DNA from: Elusimicrobiota bacterium
GTDB taxonomy: Bacteria; Elusimicrobiota; Elusimicrobia; 2-02-FULL-39-32
Assembly: GCA_016193115.1 (NCBI GenBank)
Contig: JACPSV010000002.1
Coordinates: 1 to 6,016, forward strand
Length of the DNA stretch: 6,016 nucleotides
Direction: 5' to 3'
Positions within the stretch are counted from its first letter, which is position 1, and each line of letters opens with the position of its first letter. The notes below the pieces were generated by a model. That model was not told where the DNA came from. It ran no database searches and saw nothing but the letters and a program-made list of their open reading frames with translations. Below are positions 1-5,411 of the stretch, one piece after another. The position numbers and the translations under genes are program-made.

Positions 1-120
1 GGAAAAATCAAAGAATTCCTCCGCTCCCTCCCCCATTAGGGACAGCGCCCTATTTTCCTATAGGAAAATAGGGCGCTGTCCCTAATGGGGGAGGGAGCGG
101 AGGAATTCTTTGATTTTTCC
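1..120. repeat. Perfect 120-bp palindrome at the window edge (60-bp arms, no spacer)
   Basis: Bases 1-60 are the exact reverse complement of bases 61-120, with the axis between 60 and 61 in TTTTCCTATAGGAAAA. The right arm holds the last codons and the stop of the transketolase C-terminal gene (82-120 on minus) plus 21 bp beyond. The left arm repeats them on plus: bases 1-39 read GKIKEFLRSLPH and a stop. The symmetry reaches base 1, so the arms may extend further left. The sequence shows a fold-back; its origin is inference. The likeliest explanation is a contig end wrongly joined to its own reverse complement at a REP-like repeat. A real inverted duplication, or a hairpin (covalently closed) end, is less likely. 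Confidence 0.95.
63..84 (-). terminator. Possible weak terminator hairpin overlapping the transketolase stop codon; also REP-like repeat sequence
   Basis: Read on the minus strand, TAGGG (84-80), loop ACAGCG, CCCTA (73-69) is followed by TTTTCC. The stem is only 5 bp and the T-run is short, so it would be weak. The TAG stop codon lies inside the stem. The core AAAATAGGGCGCTGTCCC resembles, from memory, short repeats found near REP-associated Y1 (RAYT/IS200-like) transposases in several uncultivated phyla. No transposase is present here. If the flanking palindrome is an artefact, the true downstream sequence, and thus the terminator's full form, is unknown. Confidence 0.35.
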
Positions 121-1017
121 GGCGGAGAGGCCGAACTTTTCGTAGAGTTCTTCGGGAGAACCGGACTGGCCAAACCCTTTCATTCCTAAACGTATCACGC
201 GCGTAGAAATTCCGGAACTTGCCACCACTTCGCTAACGGCGCTGCCCAGACCGCCAATCACGTTATGATCTTCGATCGTGACCAGAGTGTGACGCTTCTT
301 GGCCAAAGAGCGCACGCTCTCTTCGTCCAAAGGTTTGATCGTGTGAATGTTGGCTACGGTCACGAGGATACCTTCCTTCTCTAACTCTTCCGAGGCTTTG
401 AGAGAGTTATAAACGACTCCGCCCGTAGCCAAAACGGCGATTCGGGACTCTTTGGGATCGCGCAGGATGTCGGCCTGAGTGGGACTAAATCGGTAACCCT
501 CCGTGTGGATGGGATTCACTTTTTGGCGAGTCAACCTCAAATAAACCGCGCCGGAATGTTGAACCGCCCACTCGGTGGCGGCGGCCGTTTCCAGATCGTC
601 AGCCGGCTGGAGAATCGTGAGGTTGGGCAGAGACCGCAAAACCGCAATGTCTTCTAACCCCATTTGGGAGTAACCGTCTTCACCAATCGCCACGCCCGCG
701 TGCGTGCCTACCAGTTTCACGTTGGTGTGCGGGTACGAAACGGACATGCGGATCGTCTCAAACCGGCCGGCCAGAAAACAAGCGAAAGAGGTGGCGAAAG
801 GAATCTTCCCTCCCATCGCCAGTCCGGCCGCGGTGCCGATCATGTTTTGTTCTGCGATGCCTATTTCAAAGTAGCGGTCGGGAAACTTTTTCGCGAATTC
901 GCCGGTCATGGTGGATTTTCCCAAATCAGCGTCCAGAACAACCACTTGCGGGTTTGTTTCGGCAATTTTGGCGATCGTTTCACCAAAAGAAACGCGGGTA
1001 GATTTAGGGTGCATCAC
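82..1017 (-). CDS. Transketolase, C-terminal subunit (split enzyme)
   Basis: This is the pyrimidine-binding plus C-terminal domain half of a two-subunit transketolase (311 aa, usual for the class). With the N-terminal subunit encoded just upstream it should transfer C2 ketol units between sugar phosphates in the cytosolic non-oxidative pentose phosphate pathway. GIAEQNM at 53-59 holds the conserved TPP-activating Glu (E56). SFACFLAGRFETIR (77-90) and THAGVAIGEDG (105-115) are typical cofactor/substrate segments. IEDHNVIGGLGSAV (248-261) and GFGQSGSPEELYEKFGL (281-297) mark the C-terminal domain. Two starts are possible: GTG at 1017, giving a 4-base overlap with the upstream gene (GTGA), or ATG at 1014, giving a one-base overlap (TGATG). 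The ATG is at least as likely. Either implies translational coupling. A 1-deoxyxylulose 5-phosphate synthase-type enzyme is excluded by the split architecture and close fit to transketolase motifs. Confidence 0.93.
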   Translation of the reverse strand: MMHPKSTRVSFGETIAKIAETNPQVVVLDADLGKSTMTGEFAKKFPDRYFEIGIAEQNMIGTAAGLAMGGKIPFATSFACFLAGRFETIRMSVSYPHTNVKLVGTHAGVAIGEDGYSQMGLEDIAVLRSLPNLTILQPADDLETAAATEWAVQHSGAVYLRLTRQKVNPIHTEGYRFSPTQADILRDPKESRIAVLATGGVVYNSLKASEELEKEGILVTVANIHTIKPLDEESVRSLAKKRHTLVTIEDHNVIGGLGSAVSEVVASSGISTRVIRLGMKGFGQSGSPEELYEKFGLSAGKIKEFLRSLPH

Positions 1018-1889
1018 TCAATCCCGATTCTCTGGATTTCTTCAATCGCTCTCCGGGCTTCTTCCTGTGTGGGCGCTTTGCCGTGCCAATCAATGTTATT
1101 TTCCATGAAAGAGACGCCTTTACCTTTGACGGTGTGAGCGACGATCAAATGAGGTTTGTGCAGAATGGATTTTGTTTTTTCCAGAGAGTCAATAATTTTG
1201 GAAATGTCGTGCCCGTCAATCTCCTGAACGTGCCAGTTAAAAGCGTTCCATTTATCTACCACCGGTTCCAGATCCATGATATCTTTGGTGTGTCCGTCAA
1301 TCTGACCTTTGTTATAGTCCAGAAAAACGATCAGGTTATCTAAACTAAATTTGGGCGCGGACATGGCCGTCTCCCAAATTTGTCCTTCCTGAGACTCGCC
1401 GTCCCCAATCAGGCAAAAGACCCGGTACGGCGTACCGTCCATTTTGGACGCGAGCGCCAACCCTTGAGCGATGGAAAGGCCTTGTCCGAGAGAACCTGTG
1501 GACGCCTCGATTCCCGGAACCGTGCCTAAAGAAGGGTGCCCTTGCAAAGCGCTGGCCGTTTTTCGGAGTGTTAGTAGGTCGTCCATGGGGAAGTATCCCG
1601 ATTTCGCCAGAACCGAGTAGAGAGCGGGAACGCCGTGCCCTTTGGAAAGAATAAACCTGTCCCGCAGAGGCCACTGCGGTTCCTGGGGACGGTGGCGCAT
1701 CGTATGAAAGTAGAGAACGGTCAGAATATCAATTGCGGAAAGCGATCCGCCCGGATGGCCCGATCCCGCTTCCGCGAGCATGCGAACAATCCAAACGCGC
1801 AACTCTTTGGCGATTTCCTTGAGCCGTTTCGCTTCTTCCACTTCCAGTTGCAGAGCCGCCGGTTGCGCCGCTTTTAATCCTTTAATCAT
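1014..1889 (-). CDS. Transketolase, N-terminal subunit (TPP pyrophosphate-binding half)
   Basis: This 291-aa protein is the pyrophosphate-binding half of a split transketolase, partner of the downstream C-terminal subunit. Visible motifs: AGSGHPGGSLSA (41-52), SKGHGVPALY (82-91), TGSLGQGLS (131-139), and the TPP motif GDGESQEGQIWE (162-173) ending near N193 in DYNKGQIDG. VKGKGVSFMEN (254-264) with WHG (268-270) follows. All key segments are intact and the length is normal for the subunit. The ATG at 1889 places the conserved helix EIAKELRVWIVRMLAEAGSGHPGG at the usual distance from the N-terminus. The bases before it show no clear Shine-Dalgarno sequence; an in-frame TTG/CTG/GTG slightly inside cannot be excluded. 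It is first in a two-gene leftward unit and diverges from the nucleoside-salvage operon. The REP pair sits only about 31 bp upstream of the ATG, so any promoter must overlap it or lie beyond it. Confidence 0.94.
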   Translation of the reverse strand: MIKGLKAAQPAALQLEVEEAKRLKEIAKELRVWIVRMLAEAGSGHPGGSLSAIDILTVLYFHTMRHRPQEPQWPLRDRFILSKGHGVPALYSVLAKSGYFPMDDLLTLRKTASALQGHPSLGTVPGIEASTGSLGQGLSIAQGLALASKMDGTPYRVFCLIGDGESQEGQIWETAMSAPKFSLDNLIVFLDYNKGQIDGHTKDIMDLEPVVDKWNAFNWHVQEIDGHDISKIIDSLEKTKSILHKPHLIVAHTVKGKGVSFMENNIDWHGKAPTQEEARRAIEEIQRIGIE

Positions 1890-1920
1890 ATTTTAGAGTT
1901 TATTGAAAACACCCAACCCA

Positions 1921-1995
1921 ACGTCATTCCCGCGAAAGCGGGAATCTAGCCGGCGGAAAATCCGTTCTGGATTCCCGCTTTCGCGGGAATGACGT
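1921..1995. repeat. Inverted pair of REP-type hairpins (REPIN/BIME-like element) between divergent genes
   Basis: Bases 1921-1946 and 1970-1995 are perfect 26-bp inverted copies separated by 23 bp. Each arm is itself a hairpin: ATTCCCGC, a GAAA (or TTTC) loop, then GCGGGAAT (1926-1945 and 1971-1990). The spacer adds a small stem, CGGA at 1954-1957 with TCCG at 1961-1964. The unit ATTCCCGCGAAAGCGGGAAT is of a type I recall as widespread in bacterial intergenic regions (REP/dRS3-like). Such units are generally mobilised in trans by RAYT-type Y1 transposases, and none is encoded here. As it lies between two 5' ends it is not a normal terminator. It could insulate or shape the two promoters, which is inference. 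Confidence 0.9.
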
Positions 1996-2041
1996 GCGAT
2001 TAATTGTCTAACAGAAGCTATTGTATCATTTGACCTGGATT

Positions 2042-2070
2042 TTGACAATGGTGGTCTAAAATACTACACT
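2042..2070 (+). promoter_or_regulatory. Candidate sigma70-type promoter for the deoB-led operon
   Basis: A perfect TTGACA (2042-2047) is followed after 17 bp by TACACT (2065-2070), a 4/6 match to TATAAT. Transcription would start at about 2076-2078, next to the deoB ATG at 2079, so the message would be nearly leaderless. This fits the absence of a Shine-Dalgarno sequence. A better -10-like hexamer, TAAAAT (2057-2062), lies only 9 bp from TTGACA and 21 bp from TTGACC (2030-2035), so neither pairing is well spaced. No DeoR or CytR operator was recognised. Confidence 0.4.
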
Positions 2071-2078
2071 TTTCAGAT

Positions 2079-3266
2079 ATGGCAAACGCCTCTTTCCGAC
2101 GAGTAATTTTGGTTGTGATGGACTCCGTTGGGGTGGGCGCCCTGCCTGACGCCGAAGAGTATGGCGACGCGGGTTCCAACACTTTAGAGCATGCCGCCCA
2201 AAAGTGGGGAAAGACCTCTCTTCCAAACCTGCAGAAACTGGGGTTGGGGAAACTCGTCCACCTGAACTCTCCTATGACTTCGCCCGATTTGGCGGGCTGC
2301 TTCGGAAAAATGGCCGAACTTTCCAAGGGGAAAGATACCACCACGGGTCATTGGGAGATGATGGGTCTCATCACTGACAAACCTTTACCGACTTATCCAA
2401 ACGGTTTTCCGCAGTCCTTGATTCGCGAGTTTGAAACCAAAATCGGCCGAAAAGTCATTGGAAACAAACCGGCTTCCGGCACGGAAATCATAAAAGAGTT
2501 AGGAGAAGAACATTGCCGCACGGGGCGCCCTATCGTCTATACTTCTGGGGACTCCGTTTTTCAGATAGCGGCGCACGAAGAGGTGATCCCGCTGGAAGAG
2601 TTGTACGGAATGTGCAAAGCGGCGCGCTTGATTCTCAAAGGAGAACACGCGGTCGGACGCGTGATCGCCAGACCTTTTGTGGGAAAACCCGGATCGTTCC
2701 AGAGAACGCACCATCGCCACGATTTTTCCTTGGAACCTTTTTCCGAAACGCTTCTAAACACGATTCAAAAAGCAGGGTTGCCGACGGTCAGCGTGGGGAA
2801 AATTTGGGACATATTTGCGGGCGTGGGATTGACGCGTCACCTGGACGCGGGCCCTAACCGCGACGTGATGCTAAAAACTTTGGAAGCCGTGAACGATCAC
2901 GAATTTACGCAAGGGCTTCTGTTTGCGAATTTGGTGGATTTTGACATGCTCTACAATCACCGTCAGGATCCGGCCGGTTTCATGCAGGCGATGGAAGAGT
3001 TCGACGCGTTTCTGCCGGAAATCCTAAACGCGATGCGGGCGGACGACCTTCTTCTCATCACCGCCGATCATGGCAACGATCCTACCGACCAGTCCACAGA
3101 CCACACGCGGGAGTACGTTCCCATTTTGTGTTACGGAAAAAGATTGCGCGGCGGAAAAAATTTAGGCGTGCGTAAAAGTTTTGCCGATTGCGGCCAGACG
3201 ATCGCGGAAGTTTTGGGAGTTTCTCCCTTGAACGTGGGTGAAAGTTTTGCCTCTGATCTCGCGTAA
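2079..3266 (+). CDS. deoB: Phosphopentomutase
   Basis: Interconverts (deoxy)ribose 1-phosphate and (deoxy)ribose 5-phosphate, linking nucleoside breakdown to central metabolism. It is a cytosolic, Mn-dependent member of the alkaline phosphatase superfamily. The 395-aa length is normal. Residues expected from the Bacillus cereus enzyme are all visible: D15 in [14 protein letters not shown], the phosphate-carrying Thr in KDTTTGHWE (85-93, probably T87), D289 and H294 in [10 protein letters not shown]330-H331 in [11 protein letters not shown], and H342 in [24 protein letters not shown] (129-142) and [12 protein letters not shown] (209-220) are also family hallmarks. The ATG at 2079 gives the normal N-terminus, although no Shine-Dalgarno precedes it. 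It is the first gene of the rightward operon. The downstream phosphorylases supply its sugar 1-phosphate substrates, and its ribose 5-phosphate product feeds the divergent transketolase. Confidence 0.97.
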   Translation: MANASFRRVILVVMDSVGVGALPDAEEYGDAGSNTLEHAAQKWGKTSLPNLQKLGLGKLVHLNSPMTSPDLAGCFGKMAELSKGKDTTTGHWEMMGLITDKPLPTYPNGFPQSLIREFETKIGRKVIGNKPASGTEIIKELGEEHCRTGRPIVYTSGDSVFQIAAHEEVIPLEELYGMCKAARLILKGEHAVGRVIARPFVGKPGSFQRTHHRHDFSLEPFSETLLNTIQKAGLPTVSVGKIWDIFAGVGLTRHLDAGPNRDVMLKTLEAVNDHEFTQGLLFANLVDFDMLYNHRQDPAGFMQAMEEFDAFLPEILNAMRADDLLLITADHGNDPTDQSTDHTREYVPILCYGKRLRGGKNLGVRKSFADCGQTIAEVLGVSPLNVGESFASDLA

Positions 3267-4098
3267 AGCGCCGACCTTGACGTCCTCGAAGTATCTGCTT
3301 TTAAGAGCGGTTCAGACGATACGGAAACGTCTCCCACCCAATTTTGCGCCTCAAACAGCGGTGGTCTTAGGTTCCGGACTGCAGGAAGTTCTTAACATTT
3401 TGTCGTCCCCTTCTAAAATTGACTATCGCGACATACCTGGATTTAAGGGTCCCGCGGTCCGAGGTCATCGCGGAGAACTGGTTTGCGGGAAATTGGCGGG
3501 AAAAGATTTTATTTTTCTTGCCGGCAGAACTCATTATTATGAAGGATATTCCTTAGATCAGGTCACGTTTCCCGTTCGCGCGATGGCTCGGTTGGGGGTT
3601 CAGAGAATCGTTCTCACGGCTTCCGTAGGAGCGTTGGATCCGAAAATTCGGGTTGGCGAGCTTGTCGTGATCAAAGACCACATCAACTTTATGGGAGAGA
3701 ACCCTTTGCGCGGTCCGGACAGTCTTTTGTATGGAGAGAGGTTCCTCGATCTGCAGGATTGCTATTCGCCGCGGTTGCGGCGTTCCGCGCTTTCTGCGGG
3801 GACAAATCTCAAAATCCCCGTGAGGGAAGGGGTTTACTGCGCTGTCAGCGGGCCCACCTACGAGACGCCGGCAGAAACGCGGGCTTTCAGGCAGTTGGGC
3901 GGCGACGTTGCGGGGATGTCTTTGGCGCCGGAAGCCATCGTGGCGCGTCAGATGGGAATGGAAGTTTTGGGGATCTGTTCCGTCGCCAACTTGGCGGGTG
4001 GAATCTCTGAAGGAAAACTCAGCCACCGGGATGTTCTGGAAAAAGGGATCCAATCAGGGCGGCAACTTTCTCTTTTGTTGAGCGCGATTCTAAAATGA
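3238..4098 (+). CDS. Purine nucleoside phosphorylase, trimeric (PNP/MTAP) type
   Basis: Phosphorolyses purine (deoxy)nucleosides to free base and (deoxy)ribose 1-phosphate. Aligned by eye with human PNP: phosphate loop VVLGSGLQ (42-49, S46), GHRGE (76-80), [10 protein letters not shown] (96-105, with R97 and H99), [15 protein letters not shown] (146-160), GPTYETPAE (205-213, E209), GMSLAPE (226-232, M227) and N251 in SVANLAGG. The Glu and Asn base contacts favour inosine/guanosine over methylthioadenosine. Unusually, the TNAAGG segment is TASVGA (127-132). The GTG start at 3238 lies 29 bases inside deoB, after a GGGAG-TTT-CTCCC mini-hairpin (3215-3227), and has no well-placed Shine-Dalgarno. 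Homology proper begins near residue 17, so a TTG at 3277, after the deoB stop at 3264-3266, is a real alternative. The stop overlaps the next start by four bases (ATGA). Confidence 0.93.
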   Translation: MKVLPLISRKAPTLTSSKYLLLRAVQTIRKRLPPNFAPQTAVVLGSGLQEVLNILSSPSKIDYRDIPGFKGPAVRGHRGELVCGKLAGKDFIFLAGRTHYYEGYSLDQVTFPVRAMARLGVQRIVLTASVGALDPKIRVGELVVIKDHINFMGENPLRGPDSLLYGERFLDLQDCYSPRLRRSALSAGTNLKIPVREGVYCAVSGPTYETPAETRAFRQLGGDVAGMSLAPEAIVARQMGMEVLGICSVANLAGGISEGKLSHRDVLEKGIQSGRQLSLLLSAILK

Positions 4099-5411
4099 GA
4101 ATATACGATCTCATCTTTAAGAAAAGGGAAGGGCAGCCACTCAACCAGGAAGAGATCGCCTTTTTTGTAAACTCTTTTACAAAAGGGGAAATTCCGGACT
4201 ACCAGGCGTCCGCTTTTCTGATGGCGGCGTTCATTCGCGGTCTGAACGGCAAAGAAACTTCGCTTCTGACTCAAGCCATGTGCGAGAGCGGGACGAAACT
4301 CAATCTTAGTGGAATCCCCGGGATCAAAGTGGACAAACATTCTACAGGCGGAGTGGGAGACGGGATCTCTTTGGTGGTGGCTCCTCTGGTGGCGGCTTGC
4401 GGCGTGCTGGTGCCCATGATTTCGGGACGCGGACTGGCGCATACGGGAGGCACGTTGGACAAGTTGGAGTCAATCCCAGGGTTTCGCACAAACTTGACGC
4501 AGGCAGAGTTTCTCTCGCAAATGGAGCGCATTGGAGTGGCCATGATTGGGCAGACGAGCGAGATCGCTCCCGCGGACAAAAAAATCTACGCGCTGCGCGA
4601 CGTCACCGCCACGGTGGACTCTATCCCTTTGATCGCGGCCAGCATTCTTTCTAAAAAGTTGGCGGAAGGGTGCGACGCTTTGGTTTTGGATGTGAAGACG
4701 GGGTGCGGCGCTTTCATGCGGGAAAAAAAGGATGCGGTTCGTCTGGCGCAGGTCATGGCGGACATTTGTAAACGGAGCCGGAAAAAGGTGGTGGTTCTTG
4801 TCACGCGGATGGAAGAACCTTTGGGGAACGCTATCGGAAACGGGTTGGAAGTGTGGCAGGCGATTGAGATTTTAAGAGGGGAGGAAAAACGGGGCACGGA
4901 AAGTTTTATTGAACTTACGGACGTTCTGGGAGGATGGATGCTCTTTTTTGGCGGGAAGGTCAGGAACTCAAAAGAAGGACGCGCGAAGATTTCCGAGGTG
5001 CGCAAAAGCGGAGCGGGACTGAAAAAGTTTGAAGAGATCGTGCGCTCTCAAGGCGGCGATCCCGAAGTGATTCAAGATCCAAAAAAGTTTTTCTTCAGAG
5101 CGCCTATTGTAAAGGAAGTGACCTCCCCTTGGAAAGGATCGGTGTCCTTCATCAATGCCCGTTCGGTAGGAGTTGCGGCTCTGCTTTTAGGCGCAGGCAG
5201 GGAAAATCAGGACAGCGTTCTGGACCCTTCGGCAGGCATTCTTCTTGCCAAGAAGTTGGGTGACCGCGTGGAGAGAGGCGAACCGATCGCCCAATTCTTC
5301 TATTCTCCGGGTGCGCGATTCGATGAAGCCGAAAAAGTTTTTCTGGCGGGCGTTAAGGTGGGTAAACTCCGTCCCAAACCTCATCCTCTTATCCACCAGG
5401 TGATCCGTTAA
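4095..5411 (+). CDS. Pyrimidine-nucleoside phosphorylase / thymidine phosphorylase
   Basis: Phosphorolyses uridine, thymidine or deoxyuridine to base plus (deoxy)ribose 1-phosphate, the substrate for phosphopentomutase. Length is 438 aa, normal for the family. Motifs in order: KVDKHSTGGVGDG (78-90, phosphate binding), the family signature SGRGLAHTGGTLDKLES (110-126), YALRDVTATVDS (165-176) and SILSKK (183-188) for base contacts, and LDVKTGCGAFM (198-208). A C-terminal alpha/beta domain follows from about residue 340. Whether it is the broad pyrimidine type (pdp) or thymidine-specific (deoA) cannot be decided by reading, so no symbol is given. ATG at 4095 overlaps the purine phosphorylase stop (ATGA) and lacks a strong Shine-Dalgarno, so it is probably translated by coupling. 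A 13-pair hairpin is predicted at 4159-4188 inside the gene. Confidence 0.95.
   Translation: MRIYDLIFKKREGQPLNQEEIAFFVNSFTKGEIPDYQASAFLMAAFIRGLNGKETSLLTQAMCESGTKLNLSGIPGIKVDKHSTGGVGDGISLVVAPLVAACGVLVPMISGRGLAHTGGTLDKLESIPGFRTNLTQAEFLSQMERIGVAMIGQTSEIAPADKKIYALRDVTATVDSIPLIAASILSKKLAEGCDALVLDVKTGCGAFMREKKDAVRLAQVMADICKRSRKKVVVLVTRMEEPLGNAIGNGLEVWQAIEILRGEEKRGTESFIELTDVLGGWMLFFGGKVRNSKEGRAKISEVRKSGAGLKKFEEIVRSQGGDPEVIQDPKKFFFRAPIVKEVTSPWKGSVSFINARSVGVAALLLGAGRENQDSVLDPSAGILLAKKLGDRVERGEPIAQFFYSPGARFDEAEKVFLAGVKVGKLRPKPHPLIHQVIR
4159..4188 (+). other. Strong predicted hairpin within the pyrimidine-nucleoside phosphorylase gene
   Basis: CCTTTTTTGTAAA (4159-4171) pairs with TTTACAAAAGGGG (4176-4188) across a CTCT loop: 13 pairs, two of them G-U. 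It begins about 65 bases after the start codon and encodes part of AFFVNSFTKG. Its function is unknown and it may be a chance product of codon use. Confidence 0.35.
5398..5403 (+). promoter_or_regulatory. Shine-Dalgarno site that sets the recJ start
   Basis: AGGTGA lies 7 bases before the ATG at 5411, inside the last codons of the preceding gene. It is the clearest ribosome binding site in the window. It supports this ATG even though the start overlaps the previous stop by one base (TAATG). Confidence 0.7.

Noticed and set aside
1..39. A separate truncated transketolase gene on the plus strand
   Set aside because: The 13 codons are simply the mirrored arm of the 120-bp palindrome, not an independent gene remnant.
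664..1674. Plus-strand open frames and a second minus frame within the transketolase genes
   Set aside because: They overlap strongly conserved transketolase coding sequence in the wrong frame and show no family motifs or ribosome binding sites.
1890..1925. A promoter for the transketolase unit between its ATG and the REP pair
   Set aside because: TAAAAT (1890-1895) and TAAACT (1897-1902), read on minus, look like -10 boxes. No acceptable -35 hexamer is found 16-18 bp upstream, and the first would place the start inside the gene.
1921..1995. CRISPR repeat or rho-independent terminator
   Set aside because: There are only two units, in inverted orientation, with no repeated direct spacing, which excludes CRISPR. 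It lies between two gene starts and has no T-run on either side, so a terminator is unlikely.
3553..4442. Two long minus-strand open frames (3553-4053 and 3948-4442) opposite the phosphorylase genes
   Set aside because: Their translations are rich in Arg, His, Pro and Ser with no recognisable domain, and they lie antisense to well-conserved genes. They are frame shadows.
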